From: a virus
Length of the DNA: 21,855 nt
Reading direction: 5' to 3' (one strand)
Virus record (IMG/VR): IMGVR_UViG_3300033153_005890
Location: 1 to 21,855 of that record
The translations under genes were made by a program, and so were the position numbers. This document shows positions 13,651-21,855 of the stretch, one piece after another. Each line of letters begins with the position of its first letter. Within the stretch, counting starts at the first letter, position 1. The notes under the pieces were generated by a model. The model did not search any database and had not been told where the DNA came from. It saw nothing but the letters and a program-made list of their open reading frames with translations.

Positions 13651-14607
13651 TTAAGCAATCCTTACGGCAACGCCTATTTGCCTGACATCCAACCGCATAG
13701 GAGGAAAACACAAATATTTTTCTGTGCCAAATTGTATTTCCTCGCCTATCGTAAGCCCCGGATGAAACACTCGATAAATCGGCAATTGCCCAATAGGGAA
13801 AAACACTGAGTCTATATCTCGTTGTAGCCATACCGTAGGTTTTACAAGCATTCTCCTCCCACTATAATTATTATTTCTAACGGCTCTCGAAAGCCTGGTA
13901 TACTCGCCGAGAGCTTCATTTTCCTTGTTTGTATAGCAATTATTGGCATATGCGGTGCTCTCTTTAAGCACACCGTCATAAAGCACGCTTTCGGCACCAT
14001 CATAAGGGCAAAGGTATACAGTCGGATAATTATCGTATTCATACCATTTCGATTGTGCCGGATTCGTATTGTCGCTTGGATGTCCGCACCATGCGCCTTC
14101 CGCTTCGCTTGTGTCGAAAAGCTCAGTTGTGCCAAAAGTTAACATTTGTACAAAATTGGCGTCAAATTGAGCAATCACAATTATGTGTTTGATATCGCCA
14201 AAAATCCAGAGCTTTGTAATATTCGTCGGCTTGAAGCTTGCCGCCTGGCTTGTAGATAGTTTTAGATTGTTCTGAAAAACCGGATGCGTTAAATCAGCCG
14301 TGTTTATTGAGGTTTCGCCAGATTTGTTACAGCCAAAATCTATCCACTCGTGGTTCGCGTCCGTACTTTCAGCCTGCGAACGTAGCCTAAAATGCAAGGT
14401 TTGCGAACCATAGCCCGCGGATTGCATCGCTAGAAAATATTCACTACCCGGGCTCCATCCGTAAGTTCCGCCGCCTTGATCTTCCCATATTTTATCTGCT
14501 TGATATTCTGCAATCGTCCACCCTTGCGCCAGAGCGAACGTTTTTACATGAGAAATAACGTCGTGATGAGTTACGGTAGTGTACAACTGGTAATTCATAA
14601 GCGACAT
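13651..14607 (-). CDS. Virion structural protein, related to its upstream neighbour
   Basis: This 318-residue protein is aromatic-rich and beta-rich. A central stretch (about 135-170, LWIFGDIKHIIVIAQFDANF) matches the layout of YWIYSNKQRIIIVAKVSSRY in the 405-residue protein upstream. Further shared features are a following 'T/G-FG/YG...F' strand and C-terminal segments with 'IQFG...' and 'VQIGGTDY'. The two may have arisen by duplication of a virion protein domain. AGAGG lies 8 bases before the ATG at 14607; a second ATG three codons further in is also possible. The position next to tail-tip genes suggests a tail-associated protein. No fold could be assigned by eye, so the product name rests on context and on the similarity to the neighbour. 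Confidence 0.65.
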   Translation of the reverse strand: MSLMNYQLYTTVTHHDVISHVKTFALAQGWTIAEYQADKIWEDQGGGTYGWSPGSEYFLAMQSAGYGSQTLHFRLRSQAESTDANHEWIDFGCNKSGETSINTADLTHPVFQNNLKLSTSQAASFKPTNITKLWIFGDIKHIIVIAQFDANFVQMLTFGTTELFDTSEAEGAWCGHPSDNTNPAQSKWYEYDNYPTVYLCPYDGAESVLYDGVLKESTAYANNCYTNKENEALGEYTRLSRAVRNNNYSGRRMLVKPTVWLQRDIDSVFFPIGQLPIYRVFHPGLTIGEEIQFGTEKYLCFPPMRLDVRQIGVAVRIA

Positions 14608-14610
14608 AGG

Positions 14611-15828
14611 CTATACCTCTTTGATTGCCATGTAATTGTAGTATTGCGCACGGAACACATCTTGAAAAACTCTATAATCTGTGCCGCCGATCTGGACCAC
14701 ATCTTCCGACTGCATGTTTTGGTTTGCGATTAAATAAACTCCGTCTAAGTCCATGTATACCTCGCCTTCCGGCTCATTCATAAGATAACAAGGAAATAGC
14801 GGGATCTTTGTATCGCTTGTTTTATCTGGCGCGCCGCCTGCTGCGTCGAAATGGTCGTGATAGGGCAAAAAGTATATATCGCCGGGGAACTTGTAAGCAT
14901 TTCCCGGCGATACAATAAACGCGCCGTAATTATCTTGTCCCGTCTGGCGGTAAGGGCCAGCAATAAAAGCGTGTTGATCATCATTACTTGCAGCAATTCG
15001 CTCACCGAAAATGGAGCCTATCGCGCAGAGAGAGAAAGGATATTCTGACGGGGCTCCAAACCGTCTCCCGTAACCAAGATATAGAGACTCATAGCGGCTT
15101 GACACCTTCGCAACAATAATAATTCTCTGCTTGTTGGAATATATCCAATAAGCAATAGTATCGTCAACAACTGGAAAAGTTGGGTGTTCGTTGTAGGTGT
15201 TCCAGTCACTATTGTAAGCGGTTCTTTGGTGTTGTGCCTGGCTCGCGTTCCACGCGGTGCCAGTCTCCCAGAACAAATAAGAATTGAGATTCCAGCCATA
15301 GGCGGCCTGCGCGACATATTCAAATTCTCGTATTCCCACAATTACTTTTTCATCACCTGAAAGCCCTGTATTACTTATAATTACCTCTTTAGGGGCTCCT
15401 GACGGCCATATTTCAGAGCCTGCGGCATTGCGTGTGCGCTGGTCAAGCTCTATTTTCCAATCTTGCCCGGCAACGCCATAAACATGATCGGACAAAACAT
15501 TTGTAGAGCCGTCCGGAGCAGTTGAAAACGTTAATGAATAAGCGCCGCTTGCATACGTGACCGACCCTAATAATAAATGTGTACCTGTTACAACTCCCGC
15601 GCCGTCTGTGCTTGCGGTATATTCTACAGCCCCTACGGTATAACGAAAAAAACACTGTCCAGCCGAAACCGGCGAATTTACAAGGCTACCAGCGAAAACG
15701 GTTTGGCTGCCAGTGCCCGCGCCAATAATTTCACCGGTTACAGACGTGCCGCCGATATAGTTTAAAATAGTGCGCATCAGACCCGAAGCCCCGTCAAACA
15801 CTGATACGCTGCCGCTTGTAGTCGCCAT
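14611..15828 (-). CDS. Virion structural protein downstream of the tape measure
   Basis: This 405-residue protein is rich in Gly, Ser, Tyr and Trp and looks beta-structured. The N-terminus (MRTILNYIGGTS near residue 18) is followed by a repeated Gly/Ser region, and a central block (about 235-275) contains YWIYSNKQRIIIVAKVSSRY and YLGYGRRFGAPSEYPFSL, phrases that I recall from hypothetical virion proteins of several siphophages and myophages. The C-terminus ends with GGTDYRVFQDVFRAQYYNYM. It follows the tape measure gene by 29 bases, which hold a TTTAACGT variant of the dispersed motif 14-21 bases before the ATG. Being just after the tape measure fits a tail-tip or distal tail protein. Confidence 0.7.
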   Translation of the reverse strand: MATTSGSVSVFDGASGLMRTILNYIGGTSVTGEIIGAGTGSQTVFAGSLVNSPVSAGQCFFRYTVGAVEYTASTDGAGVVTGTHLLLGSVTYASGAYSLTFSTAPDGSTNVLSDHVYGVAGQDWKIELDQRTRNAAGSEIWPSGAPKEVIISNTGLSGDEKVIVGIREFEYVAQAAYGWNLNSYLFWETGTAWNASQAQHQRTAYNSDWNTYNEHPTFPVVDDTIAYWIYSNKQRIIIVAKVSSRYESLYLGYGRRFGAPSEYPFSLCAIGSIFGERIAASNDDQHAFIAGPYRQTGQDNYGAFIVSPGNAYKFPGDIYFLPYHDHFDAAGGAPDKTSDTKIPLFPCYLMNEPEGEVYMDLDGVYLIANQNMQSEDVVQIGGTDYRVFQDVFRAQYYNYMAIKEV

Positions 15829-15857
15829 ATTTTTATTTTCCTTTAACGTCCTTTTTC

Positions 15858-18800
15858 CTACGTTGACATCAACGTCTTTACCTCGTATCTATTACGTGTC
15901 AACACGTTCATAATCATGCCTTCGCCTTCGCTAGTCGCGAGAAATTGCTGAAACAAATTAGGATCGACAAAATTTGCAATATTGATTTGCTGTGCTTGTT
16001 GTGACTTGTCCGCTTGTTGACGCGGCGGCAACACAGGGCCGCCGGCGGCAAATGCAACCTTTGGCACATGTACAGGAGACTTGATATTATTGGCAAAATT
16101 GTTAATCGATTCACGATTGATTAACTTGCCTCGCAGCCCATCGAGTAATTGCATACCGTAATATTGAACGCTTCCGCGAGGGATGACATACTCACCAGCA
16201 GTAAGCATAGCTGGCACATTGTCTGTACCACCTGGCCCGGCGACCTCTCCACCGGTCGCGTATTTTTGCGCTACGACCTTGGCGATTTGCGTACCGGTTA
16301 ACGCGGCTATAGAAGCAGCCGCAACCGGACCGCCAATCGGACCAAGTGTGCTAAATGCTTTGACAATTGCCACGGCGCTATTTATAAGTATATCAGCTAT
16401 TGCGGCGGCCTTTTGTGCAATAAGTAATTTTTTATTTTTCTTCCCGGAGAATTCCACCATGTTGTCGATCATTTGTTTTATGTTACTACTAGCCTGTGTC
16501 GCGGTGCGACTTATAACTTCTATGAGTGCAAGAAATTTTTTACGAGTTTTTTCAGCAGATTCATTTATTTTGTCATAGTCTGCAATCATTTTATTTATCA
16601 TATCGGCTGTAGAATCACCCGTGTCTGCGGTTATTTGATCGATCCCTTTTGCTGTTGCTTCGTGCATTTTTTGATATTGCAAACTAAGTTTTTCAATATT
16701 TTCATCGCTTACAGCTAACTGCATTTTTTCAAAAATATCTGGGATTGGTGTATCACTTACGATTCCGGACACCTCGTCAACTAATTTTTTTACATTTTGT
16801 ACAAAAACTGCAATTTGTTTCTCGGCAAATTTTCCAACATCATCCGCCCGAAATCCTTTAATAAAATCTTGTGCGTCTTTTTCAGCCGTTACAAAATAAT
16901 CCTTTGCTTTTTTGCTTACGGTTTTAAAACTATCTGCAACATATTCTGCTGCTTCGTTTGCCGAAGACAATGCGACATTATATGACTCCGCAATAATGTC
17001 GCCACCTTTTAATTTTGCCGCTTGCGTATCCAAAGCTTTTATTTGTTGCAAGAGTGGTCCGACAATATTAACGCTTTTCGTTAAAAAACCAAAACCAGGG
17101 ATCTTTGCCAAAACCTTCGCGTATTTGGATTGCCGAACCGCTTGAATAAACCCAATCAAAACCTCGACTACAAATTTTTTCACAAAAATAACAACTCGAG
17201 CAGTAAAAAAGTTGAAAAATTTAGGAACAAAAGCGCCGGCAAAACCGATTATAAAAAATCCTAAACTAGCAAGACCCCTTGCAATAAAACCATATAAGGC
17301 CGTGCCAAATTTAAAAACAGTACTCTGTACTATTTTTTTGTAAACAAAAACTAATACGGTTACTGCTTTGCTCCAAATCAATTCACCTATTCTTGGAATT
17401 ATACCGGTAACAAAAACTATAACCAACGTAGCTGCAACGTTTTGGAACTGTTTTATAACATTTAAAACAAAGCCAAAAAAGGAGACTATCAACTTTCGTA
17501 AAATCTCAATTGCCCGGGCTGGATTTTGAACGATAAACGTATAGATTTTAATGATACCGTTAAACAAAATATTGATGAGCTGACCAACGATCGCGAAAAA
17601 CACCTGGATTCTTATCCTATTATTTCTGAGTAGAGAAATCAACTTTTCGTTTAACGACGTTAAAATAGGGAGAATTCCTGCAAGGAAATCTCGCTTGATT
17701 GAGCCAAAAACCTTGCTAAATATCGAGAGCTGCGCGCCGACCCGCTGCGCAAAACCAGAAAAGCCATGATCAAAAGCTACGCCGAGCTTTACTGAATCGC
17801 GCAGTAACCCTTGTATTTGCTTGCTTCCAAGACGCATAAGGTTTATAACTTTATTTGTCCCAACTACGCTGATGAGTTTCAAAGCATCTGCCGCTTTTTT
17901 GCTACCAGGAGGTACGCTTTTTATAACGTCAGAAATGGCTAAGAACAAGGCGAGCGCCGGATCTCCCTTTTTCTTTATCTTTTCAAGATCAATTCCAAGG
18001 TCAGCAAAAGCCTGTCTCTTTTTCGGGTCGGCAAGCCCTTCGTTTAGGGCAGTATTCAATCTGGGAAAAATAAGTGTTAAATCTTGTAAGCTTCCACCCA
18101 CGCTCGATATAGCAAAATCAAAAGCCTGTAATCTTTCCGTTGTTGTTCCTATTCTGTCCGCTAGAAATTTTATGTTCGCTGCACGTTTTATGGTAGACCC
18201 AAAAAAACCTGAAGCTTTGCCGAAAGCGTCGGGCAAGGCTTTCAGCGGGTTAAGAATTGCGGAAGCAACAAAGGTCATGGCGCGACTGATAAAACTAACG
18301 CCACGGACCATGCCAGCAGCTAATAACCGGATTAGCTCAACTCCAGAGCGGCCAATTCTTCGCAGCGGTCCTCTTTTGGGTGGAGACGAGGGAAAAAACG
18401 CAGAAATTAAATCGGCTGCATGATTTGCAGCAGCTATAATTTCCGTATCATTGCTTCTCAAACTTTTTGACAACAAACTTGACAACTGCGAGCCGAAATC
18501 ATTTCCTGCAATTTTCCCTTTTCTTACCAAATTTTGCAAGGCGGTTTCTATCGGCTTGAAGGCTGTCAATATTTTTGTCGAAGAAAAAGACTGAAGCGCT
18601 AATCCAAAAGTTTGTCCTATAATTTTGGCGCCATCTGCTGAAGTCTTAAATTTTTCGTTTGTTCTCGTCAAAATTTGACCAACAGAAATTAATGCACTCT
18701 CAAAAGTGCCAAAAACTTTATTTCCAGCTTTGAGACTTACTACAAAATTTCCTACCGCTTGCGCCAGGCCCGCAACTCCTTCGGGCAAGACTTCTAGCTT

Positions 18801-20582
18801 TCCTTGAAATTTAAATATTTGCCCAAAAATCACTTTAATTGCACTAGCCGCACCCGTTACAACTTTTAAAGAAACACCAGTAGTTGTTGCTGTCTGCGTT
18901 GCCGTCCCCAACGCCACCGTTGCAGTTGCAGCCCTGGTTGCTGTTGTAGCCATTCTTTCAAGGCCAGAATTTACTGCCGGCAATATCCGCGATTGTTCTA
19001 CAAGTGCTTGGTTTGTTTGAGTTACTGCCTGGCCTTGTCGAGTTTGAGCTATAGCGGCCTTGTCCGTTGCCGTTGCTGGCCGTTTTTGTAAAGTTGTCTC
19101 TTTTGTAATCTTGGGAGCAAATAAAAATCCTGTTATTTTCCCCGAAATACTTGCGACCTTGCGCAACGAAGATCCAATAAAGCCAGTAATCGCAGAACCA
19201 AAACGCTTTGTACCGCGAATGGCTAAATTAATGCTTGCCTCGTATAACGTAAAAGGAGAACGGATTACCGCCTTCAGAGCCTTTGCAATTGTAGCCGGAC
19301 CTTTGAGAAAAATCTTGGTTTTAGACTCTACACCTTTGGCTACTTGATCTGTAGCCGCTTTGGACTCCTTCGCTATCTCTGCAATTTCACTTTTTGTTAA
19401 ACCCGAGGTTTTTTGTATTGTTTTTGTTAATTCAGTAATTTTTGTAAGTAACTCTGTGATAAAAGCCCTGAATTCAATGAGCGCGAGCTGGAATTGTTGC
19501 GCAAAGGGAAGCTTCGTCCTGGTCAATGCCGTAAATGGTTCAATGTTTCTAGGGCTCGTCGCACGCTCTAATGCCTTGCCTGCGCCTTCTGCCTCTGTTC
19601 GCATATTTGCAAACGCGGGGATAATTTGCGACAGAACCCCCTGTGCGTCCAACAATATTTTGAGAAACCGCGCCCGCGCAGAGCCAAAGAATTCAAGTAC
19701 GCCAAGACGTAAGCGGCGCCCGGTGTTTTGTAATATCGTTATAGATGAATTGATTAGCGGAATAACGCCTAAAATTGGGTTTATAAACGTCAAGACACCA
19801 AAAGACAAAACTTTTAGAACTTGACCGCCGGTAACGCCGATCTGATTAAGACCCTGATCAATAGTGGTTATAAATCTTGTAGCTCTCTCTAAAGGAGTTA
19901 ATGCTTCGGTCCCCTGGCCTATTAGCCTACGAAGCAATATTCTGCCCTCTGACAGAACAGTTCTAAATATAAAAAACCCACTGATTCCAACAACAACAGT
20001 GCCCACCAACCCGAAAGTACTTGCCAGCAATCCATTGATACCAATGAGTGACACAACGCCACGATCCAAAAAGACACCAACAGCCCGAAAAGTCTGAACT
20101 ATCTGTCCGCCTAAAGAAAAAACATCTGTAATTTGTGCTGTAACCGCAGTTAATGTTGCACTTGTAGCATGCAGAGCAATAGAGAGCCCAGATGCGCCAC
20201 TAGCCAAAGCCGGAGCTAAAGTGGTGTAAACCATAGCGGTAAAAGCAGTAATCAAAACGGTAGAGCGTGTAATCCCCGTTTCAATTGACTTTTCAAGCTC
20301 CACACCAATTCGACCGACAGCTGTTCCGGCTATATCTCTTGTCTGCCGCGCAAACGTAGTGACCACTGCAGCAATAGTGTCCTCAATACCAGCAACAGAG
20401 TCCTTTGTTTTTTCAAACGCGGCAGCAACCCGCTCGGCCTTGTTTGACACCTCCTCCAGAGGCTTTGCCAAATCTGACTTTGCAAGCTCTTCGCGCAACT
20501 TTTTAATGTTCTCTAGCAGGCCCTTAATCACTTGATCTCCGACCTGTTTAACTTTTATTATTATATCTAATTGTTGCGCCAT
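15858..20582 (-). CDS. Tape measure protein
   Basis: At 1574 residues this is the largest gene, placed directly after the tail assembly chaperones. The N-terminal 100 residues are coiled coil (for example LREELAKSDLAKPLEEVSNK). Long hydrophobic helices occupy about residues 100-200 and 950-1180, as in many tape measures, where they may cross the inner membrane during DNA injection. Around residue 730 lies FFPSSPPKRGPLRRIG, a phrase typical of siphovirus tape measures, and near 1440 ATGGEVAGPGG followed by DNVPAMLTAGEYVIPRG, the usual C-terminal end. The protein sets tail length; at roughly 0.15 nm per residue the tail would be about 235 nm (estimate). The ATG is 4 bases after the upstream stop codon, so translation is probably coupled. 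No lytic domain was found. Confidence 0.92.
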   Translation of the reverse strand: MAQQLDIIIKVKQVGDQVIKGLLENIKKLREELAKSDLAKPLEEVSNKAERVAAAFEKTKDSVAGIEDTIAAVVTTFARQTRDIAGTAVGRIGVELEKSIETGITRSTVLITAFTAMVYTTLAPALASGASGLSIALHATSATLTAVTAQITDVFSLGGQIVQTFRAVGVFLDRGVVSLIGINGLLASTFGLVGTVVVGISGFFIFRTVLSEGRILLRRLIGQGTEALTPLERATRFITTIDQGLNQIGVTGGQVLKVLSFGVLTFINPILGVIPLINSSITILQNTGRRLRLGVLEFFGSARARFLKILLDAQGVLSQIIPAFANMRTEAEGAGKALERATSPRNIEPFTALTRTKLPFAQQFQLALIEFRAFITELLTKITELTKTIQKTSGLTKSEIAEIAKESKAATDQVAKGVESKTKIFLKGPATIAKALKAVIRSPFTLYEASINLAIRGTKRFGSAITGFIGSSLRKVASISGKITGFLFAPKITKETTLQKRPATATDKAAIAQTRQGQAVTQTNQALVEQSRILPAVNSGLERMATTATRAATATVALGTATQTATTTGVSLKVVTGAASAIKVIFGQIFKFQGKLEVLPEGVAGLAQAVGNFVVSLKAGNKVFGTFESALISVGQILTRTNEKFKTSADGAKIIGQTFGLALQSFSSTKILTAFKPIETALQNLVRKGKIAGNDFGSQLSSLLSKSLRSNDTEIIAAANHAADLISAFFPSSPPKRGPLRRIGRSGVELIRLLAAGMVRGVSFISRAMTFVASAILNPLKALPDAFGKASGFFGSTIKRAANIKFLADRIGTTTERLQAFDFAISSVGGSLQDLTLIFPRLNTALNEGLADPKKRQAFADLGIDLEKIKKKGDPALALFLAISDVIKSVPPGSKKAADALKLISVVGTNKVINLMRLGSKQIQGLLRDSVKLGVAFDHGFSGFAQRVGAQLSIFSKVFGSIKRDFLAGILPILTSLNEKLISLLRNNRIRIQVFFAIVGQLINILFNGIIKIYTFIVQNPARAIEILRKLIVSFFGFVLNVIKQFQNVAATLVIVFVTGIIPRIGELIWSKAVTVLVFVYKKIVQSTVFKFGTALYGFIARGLASLGFFIIGFAGAFVPKFFNFFTARVVIFVKKFVVEVLIGFIQAVRQSKYAKVLAKIPGFGFLTKSVNIVGPLLQQIKALDTQAAKLKGGDIIAESYNVALSSANEAAEYVADSFKTVSKKAKDYFVTAEKDAQDFIKGFRADDVGKFAEKQIAVFVQNVKKLVDEVSGIVSDTPIPDIFEKMQLAVSDENIEKLSLQYQKMHEATAKGIDQITADTGDSTADMINKMIADYDKINESAEKTRKKFLALIEVISRTATQASSNIKQMIDNMVEFSGKKNKKLLIAQKAAAIADILINSAVAIVKAFSTLGPIGGPVAAASIAALTGTQIAKVVAQKYATGGEVAGPGGTDNVPAMLTAGEYVIPRGSVQYYGMQLLDGLRGKLINRESINNFANNIKSPVHVPKVAFAAGGPVLPPRQQADKSQQAQQINIANFVDPNLFQQFLATSEGEGMIMNVLTRNRYEVKTLMST

Positions 20583-20586
20583 GAAT

Positions 20587-21257
20587 TTACTCTTTCAGAA
20601 ACTTATCAATGTCCTGTTTCTTTGCGAATGCAAGGCCTATACCCTGGAGAACCGCTATTGACGCGGCTTTGAAATATTGCTTCTCTTGTTTTTCTAAAAG
20701 CTTACAGGCCCGCATGAAAAAACCAAAACCGAAGGAATCCGCTTGAAAGCCGTTAGAAATAAGAAATACATAAGAGGCTTCGAGCAATTCTTTTATTTCC
20801 TTTAACGTTTTCGCCAATTCTTTTTTAGGATCTGTTTTTATTTTGCGTTTGAATTCTCTTCGTTGTCCTGTTTCGGGATTGACGACAACAACGGTTTCTC
20901 GCTCGGGCTCTCGCTCTCGCTCTGGTTGACTTCCAGCTGTGTCAAGTCCACTCCCAGCCGTTTCAAAATACGTAAAAAAGGCGCGTTCACCACGCGGAAC
21001 GCATCCCATATTTTTTCGATATCTCCGAAACCCAGGGCCTTGTATTCCGCCAATTTTATATTGAGACAGGCAGACACGACACCGTCAAGAACTTCTCGCA
21101 TGTTTAGCAATGCTGTAATGTCTGTTTTCACTGCGTCCCCTGCCTGGTTCATGGAGACAACCTTGTCCAATAAGGACTCGGCATGTCCGTATTGGATCTC
21201 GAAAACAAGCACGGGCGCTCCGTTTACAATTACATCTGTTTTTTTTTCTGCGCGCAT
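20587..21257 (-). CDS. Tail assembly chaperone fusion (G-T-like), made by -1 frameshift
   Basis: The long product is predicted to be read from 21257 to the slippery heptamer T-TTT-TTA (20973-20979), then in the -1 frame to the stop at 20587. It would have 95 residues of the first frame plus 128 of the second, 223 in all. The second frame has an ATG at 21009 but no convincing ribosome binding site and is upstream of the slip point, so independent initiation is unlikely. The T-like half holds a Lys/Glu-rich linker and a helical domain (KTLKEIKELLEASYVFLISN, then FGFGFFMRACKLLEKQEKQY). In lambda and most siphophages such fused products chaperone the tape measure protein, and a programmed -1 shift sets their ratio. 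The gene order (tube, G, T, tape measure) fits exactly. Confidence 0.8.
20838..21257 (-). CDS. Tail assembly chaperone, short form (G-like)
   Basis: This 139-residue acidic, helical protein begins MRAEKKTDVIVNGAPVLVFE and is the zero-frame product that ends at TAA 20838 when no frameshift occurs. It follows the major tail protein gene and precedes the tape measure gene, the place of lambda G. The C-terminal part is low-complexity (SESESPSE) and shares DNA with the PERERE segment of the T-like frame. GAGG lies about 10 bases before the ATG at 21257. The assignment rests on the gene order, the size, the two-frame overlap of 172 bases and the slippery site; the sequence family itself was not recognised. 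Confidence 0.8.
   Translation of the reverse strand: MRAEKKTDVIVNGAPVLVFEIQYGHAESLLDKVVSMNQAGDAVKTDITALLNMREVLDGVVSACLNIKLAEYKALGFGDIEKIWDAFRVVNAPFLRILKRLGVDLTQLEVNQSESESPSEKPLLSSIPKQDNEENSNAK
20973..20979 (-). promoter_or_regulatory. -1 frameshift slippery heptamer
   Basis: The minus strand reads T-TTT-TTA in the zero frame (codons CCT TTT TTA), a canonical X-XXY-YYZ site. After the slip the next codon is ACG and the frame stays open to 20587. A short stem such as GACTT/AAGTC can form in the following 45 bases, but no strong stimulatory structure is evident by eye. Confidence 0.75.
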
Positions 21258-21315
21258 AATTTTTTTTACCTCTATATCTTTGGCTATTTAGTTACAGTGA
21301 TTCTTTTACACTTCG

Positions 21316-21855
21316 CTAAACCGCTGAAACAGCCTGAGAACGCCCGCTCATGTCACGGAAAGTATAGAAACCATTCCTTAGTGCGGTATTCTGTAGAGCG
21401 TCAAAGTTTATTTGAAAGGCCGTAAAATCGTCCGCGATCATTGCAAAATCACCTTCCGGAGCGATTGTACAATAGCAAGAAAAGAAAGCACGATTGCCGG
21501 CAGAAGGATCGCCGTAAAATTCAAGCTCACCGCGAATGTTTGATTTTGTTGCTCCCTCGAATTCGTGCATGGTCTTGTCCGCGTAAACAGCCGTTACAAG
21601 TAATCCATCGCCTGCGGTGATTGCAGAGCCTATGTTATAGAGCAATCCGTGATCGAGATTGATTTCATAATCTGTCGCTGCCGTGAAAAGCTTATGATAC
21701 AGAACAGCCGTACCGTCAGCCGTGAAAGCTTCTACGCCGCCACCAACAGACAACTCTAACTGAAAAGTAGTCGGAGCGGAATTGACAATATAATAAGTCG
21801 TATCCGCTATAATTCCAGTAGGCAATACCGTGCCGCTTATTTCTATTGTGTCACC
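21316..21855 (-). CDS. Major tail (tube) protein, N-terminus beyond the window
   Basis: The frame is open to the right edge of the window; 180 codons including the stop are visible, so the N-terminus is missing. A TTG at 21825 could serve as a start but lies inside the phrase GTVLPTGIIADTTYYIVNSA followed by PTTFQLELSVGG. That phrase is a module common in phage structural proteins (usually 'LPTGLaagTtYyVvnatattFqLs'), so translation certainly begins further upstream. The C-terminal part contains HEFEGATKSNIRGELEFYGD followed by PSAGNRAFFSCYCTIAPEGD, as in tail tube proteins. The position immediately before the chaperone pair and tape measure supports a major tail protein. An alternative is another virion protein that carries the same module. 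Confidence 0.75.
   Translation of the reverse strand, partial: GDTIEISGTVLPTGIIADTTYYIVNSAPTTFQLELSVGGGVEAFTADGTAVLYHKLFTAATDYEINLDHGLLYNIGSAITAGDGLLVTAVYADKTMHEFEGATKSNIRGELEFYGDPSAGNRAFFSCYCTIAPEGDFAMIADDFTAFQINFDALQNTALRNGFYTFRDMSGRSQAVSAV

Larger units (their letters stand above)
810..17564. repeat. Dispersed CCGTTAAA / TTTAACGG motif (14 exact copies)
   Basis: TTTAACGG on the plus strand occurs at 810, 3596, 4359, 6457, 7036 and 8309; CCGTTAAA on the plus strand at 860, 2208, 4766, 6585, 9934, 11131, 13230 and 17557 (first base given). A frequent longer form is TTTCTTTTAACGGTTT. Near variants include 11944 (CTTAACGG) and 15842 (TTTAACGT). By hand estimate fewer than one exact copy is expected by chance. 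Eight exact copies and both named variants lie within about 30 bases of a start codon. The copies at 860 and 2208 end the T-tracts of the two terminators; the 2208 copy is also one of those near a start. Confidence 0.75.

Noticed and set aside
3103-14835. Three GGCGCGCC palindromes (3103, 7951, 14828)
   Set aside because: More than expected at this base composition, but all three encode Gly-Ala-Pro in coding sequence and no consistent position is seen.
20980-21009. T-like frame as a separate gene starting at 21009
   Set aside because: No ribosome binding site is visible, and the slippery heptamer inside the overlap explains expression better.

Overview
The window is almost entirely the late structural region of a tailed bacteriophage or prophage with a long non-contractile tail (siphovirus type). 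Every convincing gene lies on the minus strand, so the biological order runs from high to low coordinates. The host cannot be named. A lambda-like tail tip (L-like four-cysteine protein, NlpC/P60 K-like protein, J-like hub) and two lipoprotein genes suggest a diderm (Gram-negative-type) host. Base composition is moderately AT-rich. An excisionase-like DNA-binding gene at the left end hints at a temperate phage or prophage.

Right part (21855 to about 15.8 kb): the C-terminal part of a probable major tail tube protein, the two-frame tail assembly chaperone pair joined by a -1 frameshift at a T-TTT-TTA heptamer (20973-20979), and a 1574-residue tape measure protein. Middle (15.8 to 7.05 kb): two related virion proteins, two tail-tip proteins, an L-like protein, a 59-residue lipoprotein, the NlpC/P60 peptidase, the 752-residue tail hub, a hub-adjacent fiber or appendage protein and a small unknown protein. 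The genes are packed with 4-14 bp overlaps or gaps of a few bases.

Accessory block (7020 to 4323): four tightly coupled genes that do not look structural. They are a helical, coiled-coil-like protein, a two-TM membrane protein, a Hanks-type Ser/Thr protein kinase with a C-terminal coiled coil, and a lipoprotein ending in a lysine-rich tail. They sit between tail hub and tail fiber genes, a usual place for phage 'moron' genes, and are the best candidate here for an undescribed phage-host interaction system (host takeover, superinfection exclusion or defence).

Left structural part (4342 to 934): fiber and appendage genes, including a 435-residue tail fiber whose C-terminal domain is duplicated in the neighbouring 146-residue protein. 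A hairpin terminator or attenuator lies inside this group (2211-2253), and a strong intrinsic terminator (865-896) closes the late operon. Left end (1-860): an excisionase-like gene, a 263-bp intergenic region with a perfect 24-bp inverted repeat and a promoter, and the start of a zinc-ribbon-like phage gene that runs off the window.

A short asymmetric motif, CCGTTAAA (reverse complement TTTAACGG), occurs 14 times. Most copies lie within about 30 bases of a start codon or at the end of a terminator U-tract. It resembles in behaviour the start-associated or stoperator sequences of some mycobacteriophages. No capsid, terminase, integrase, lysis, tRNA or CRISPR sequences were recognised.
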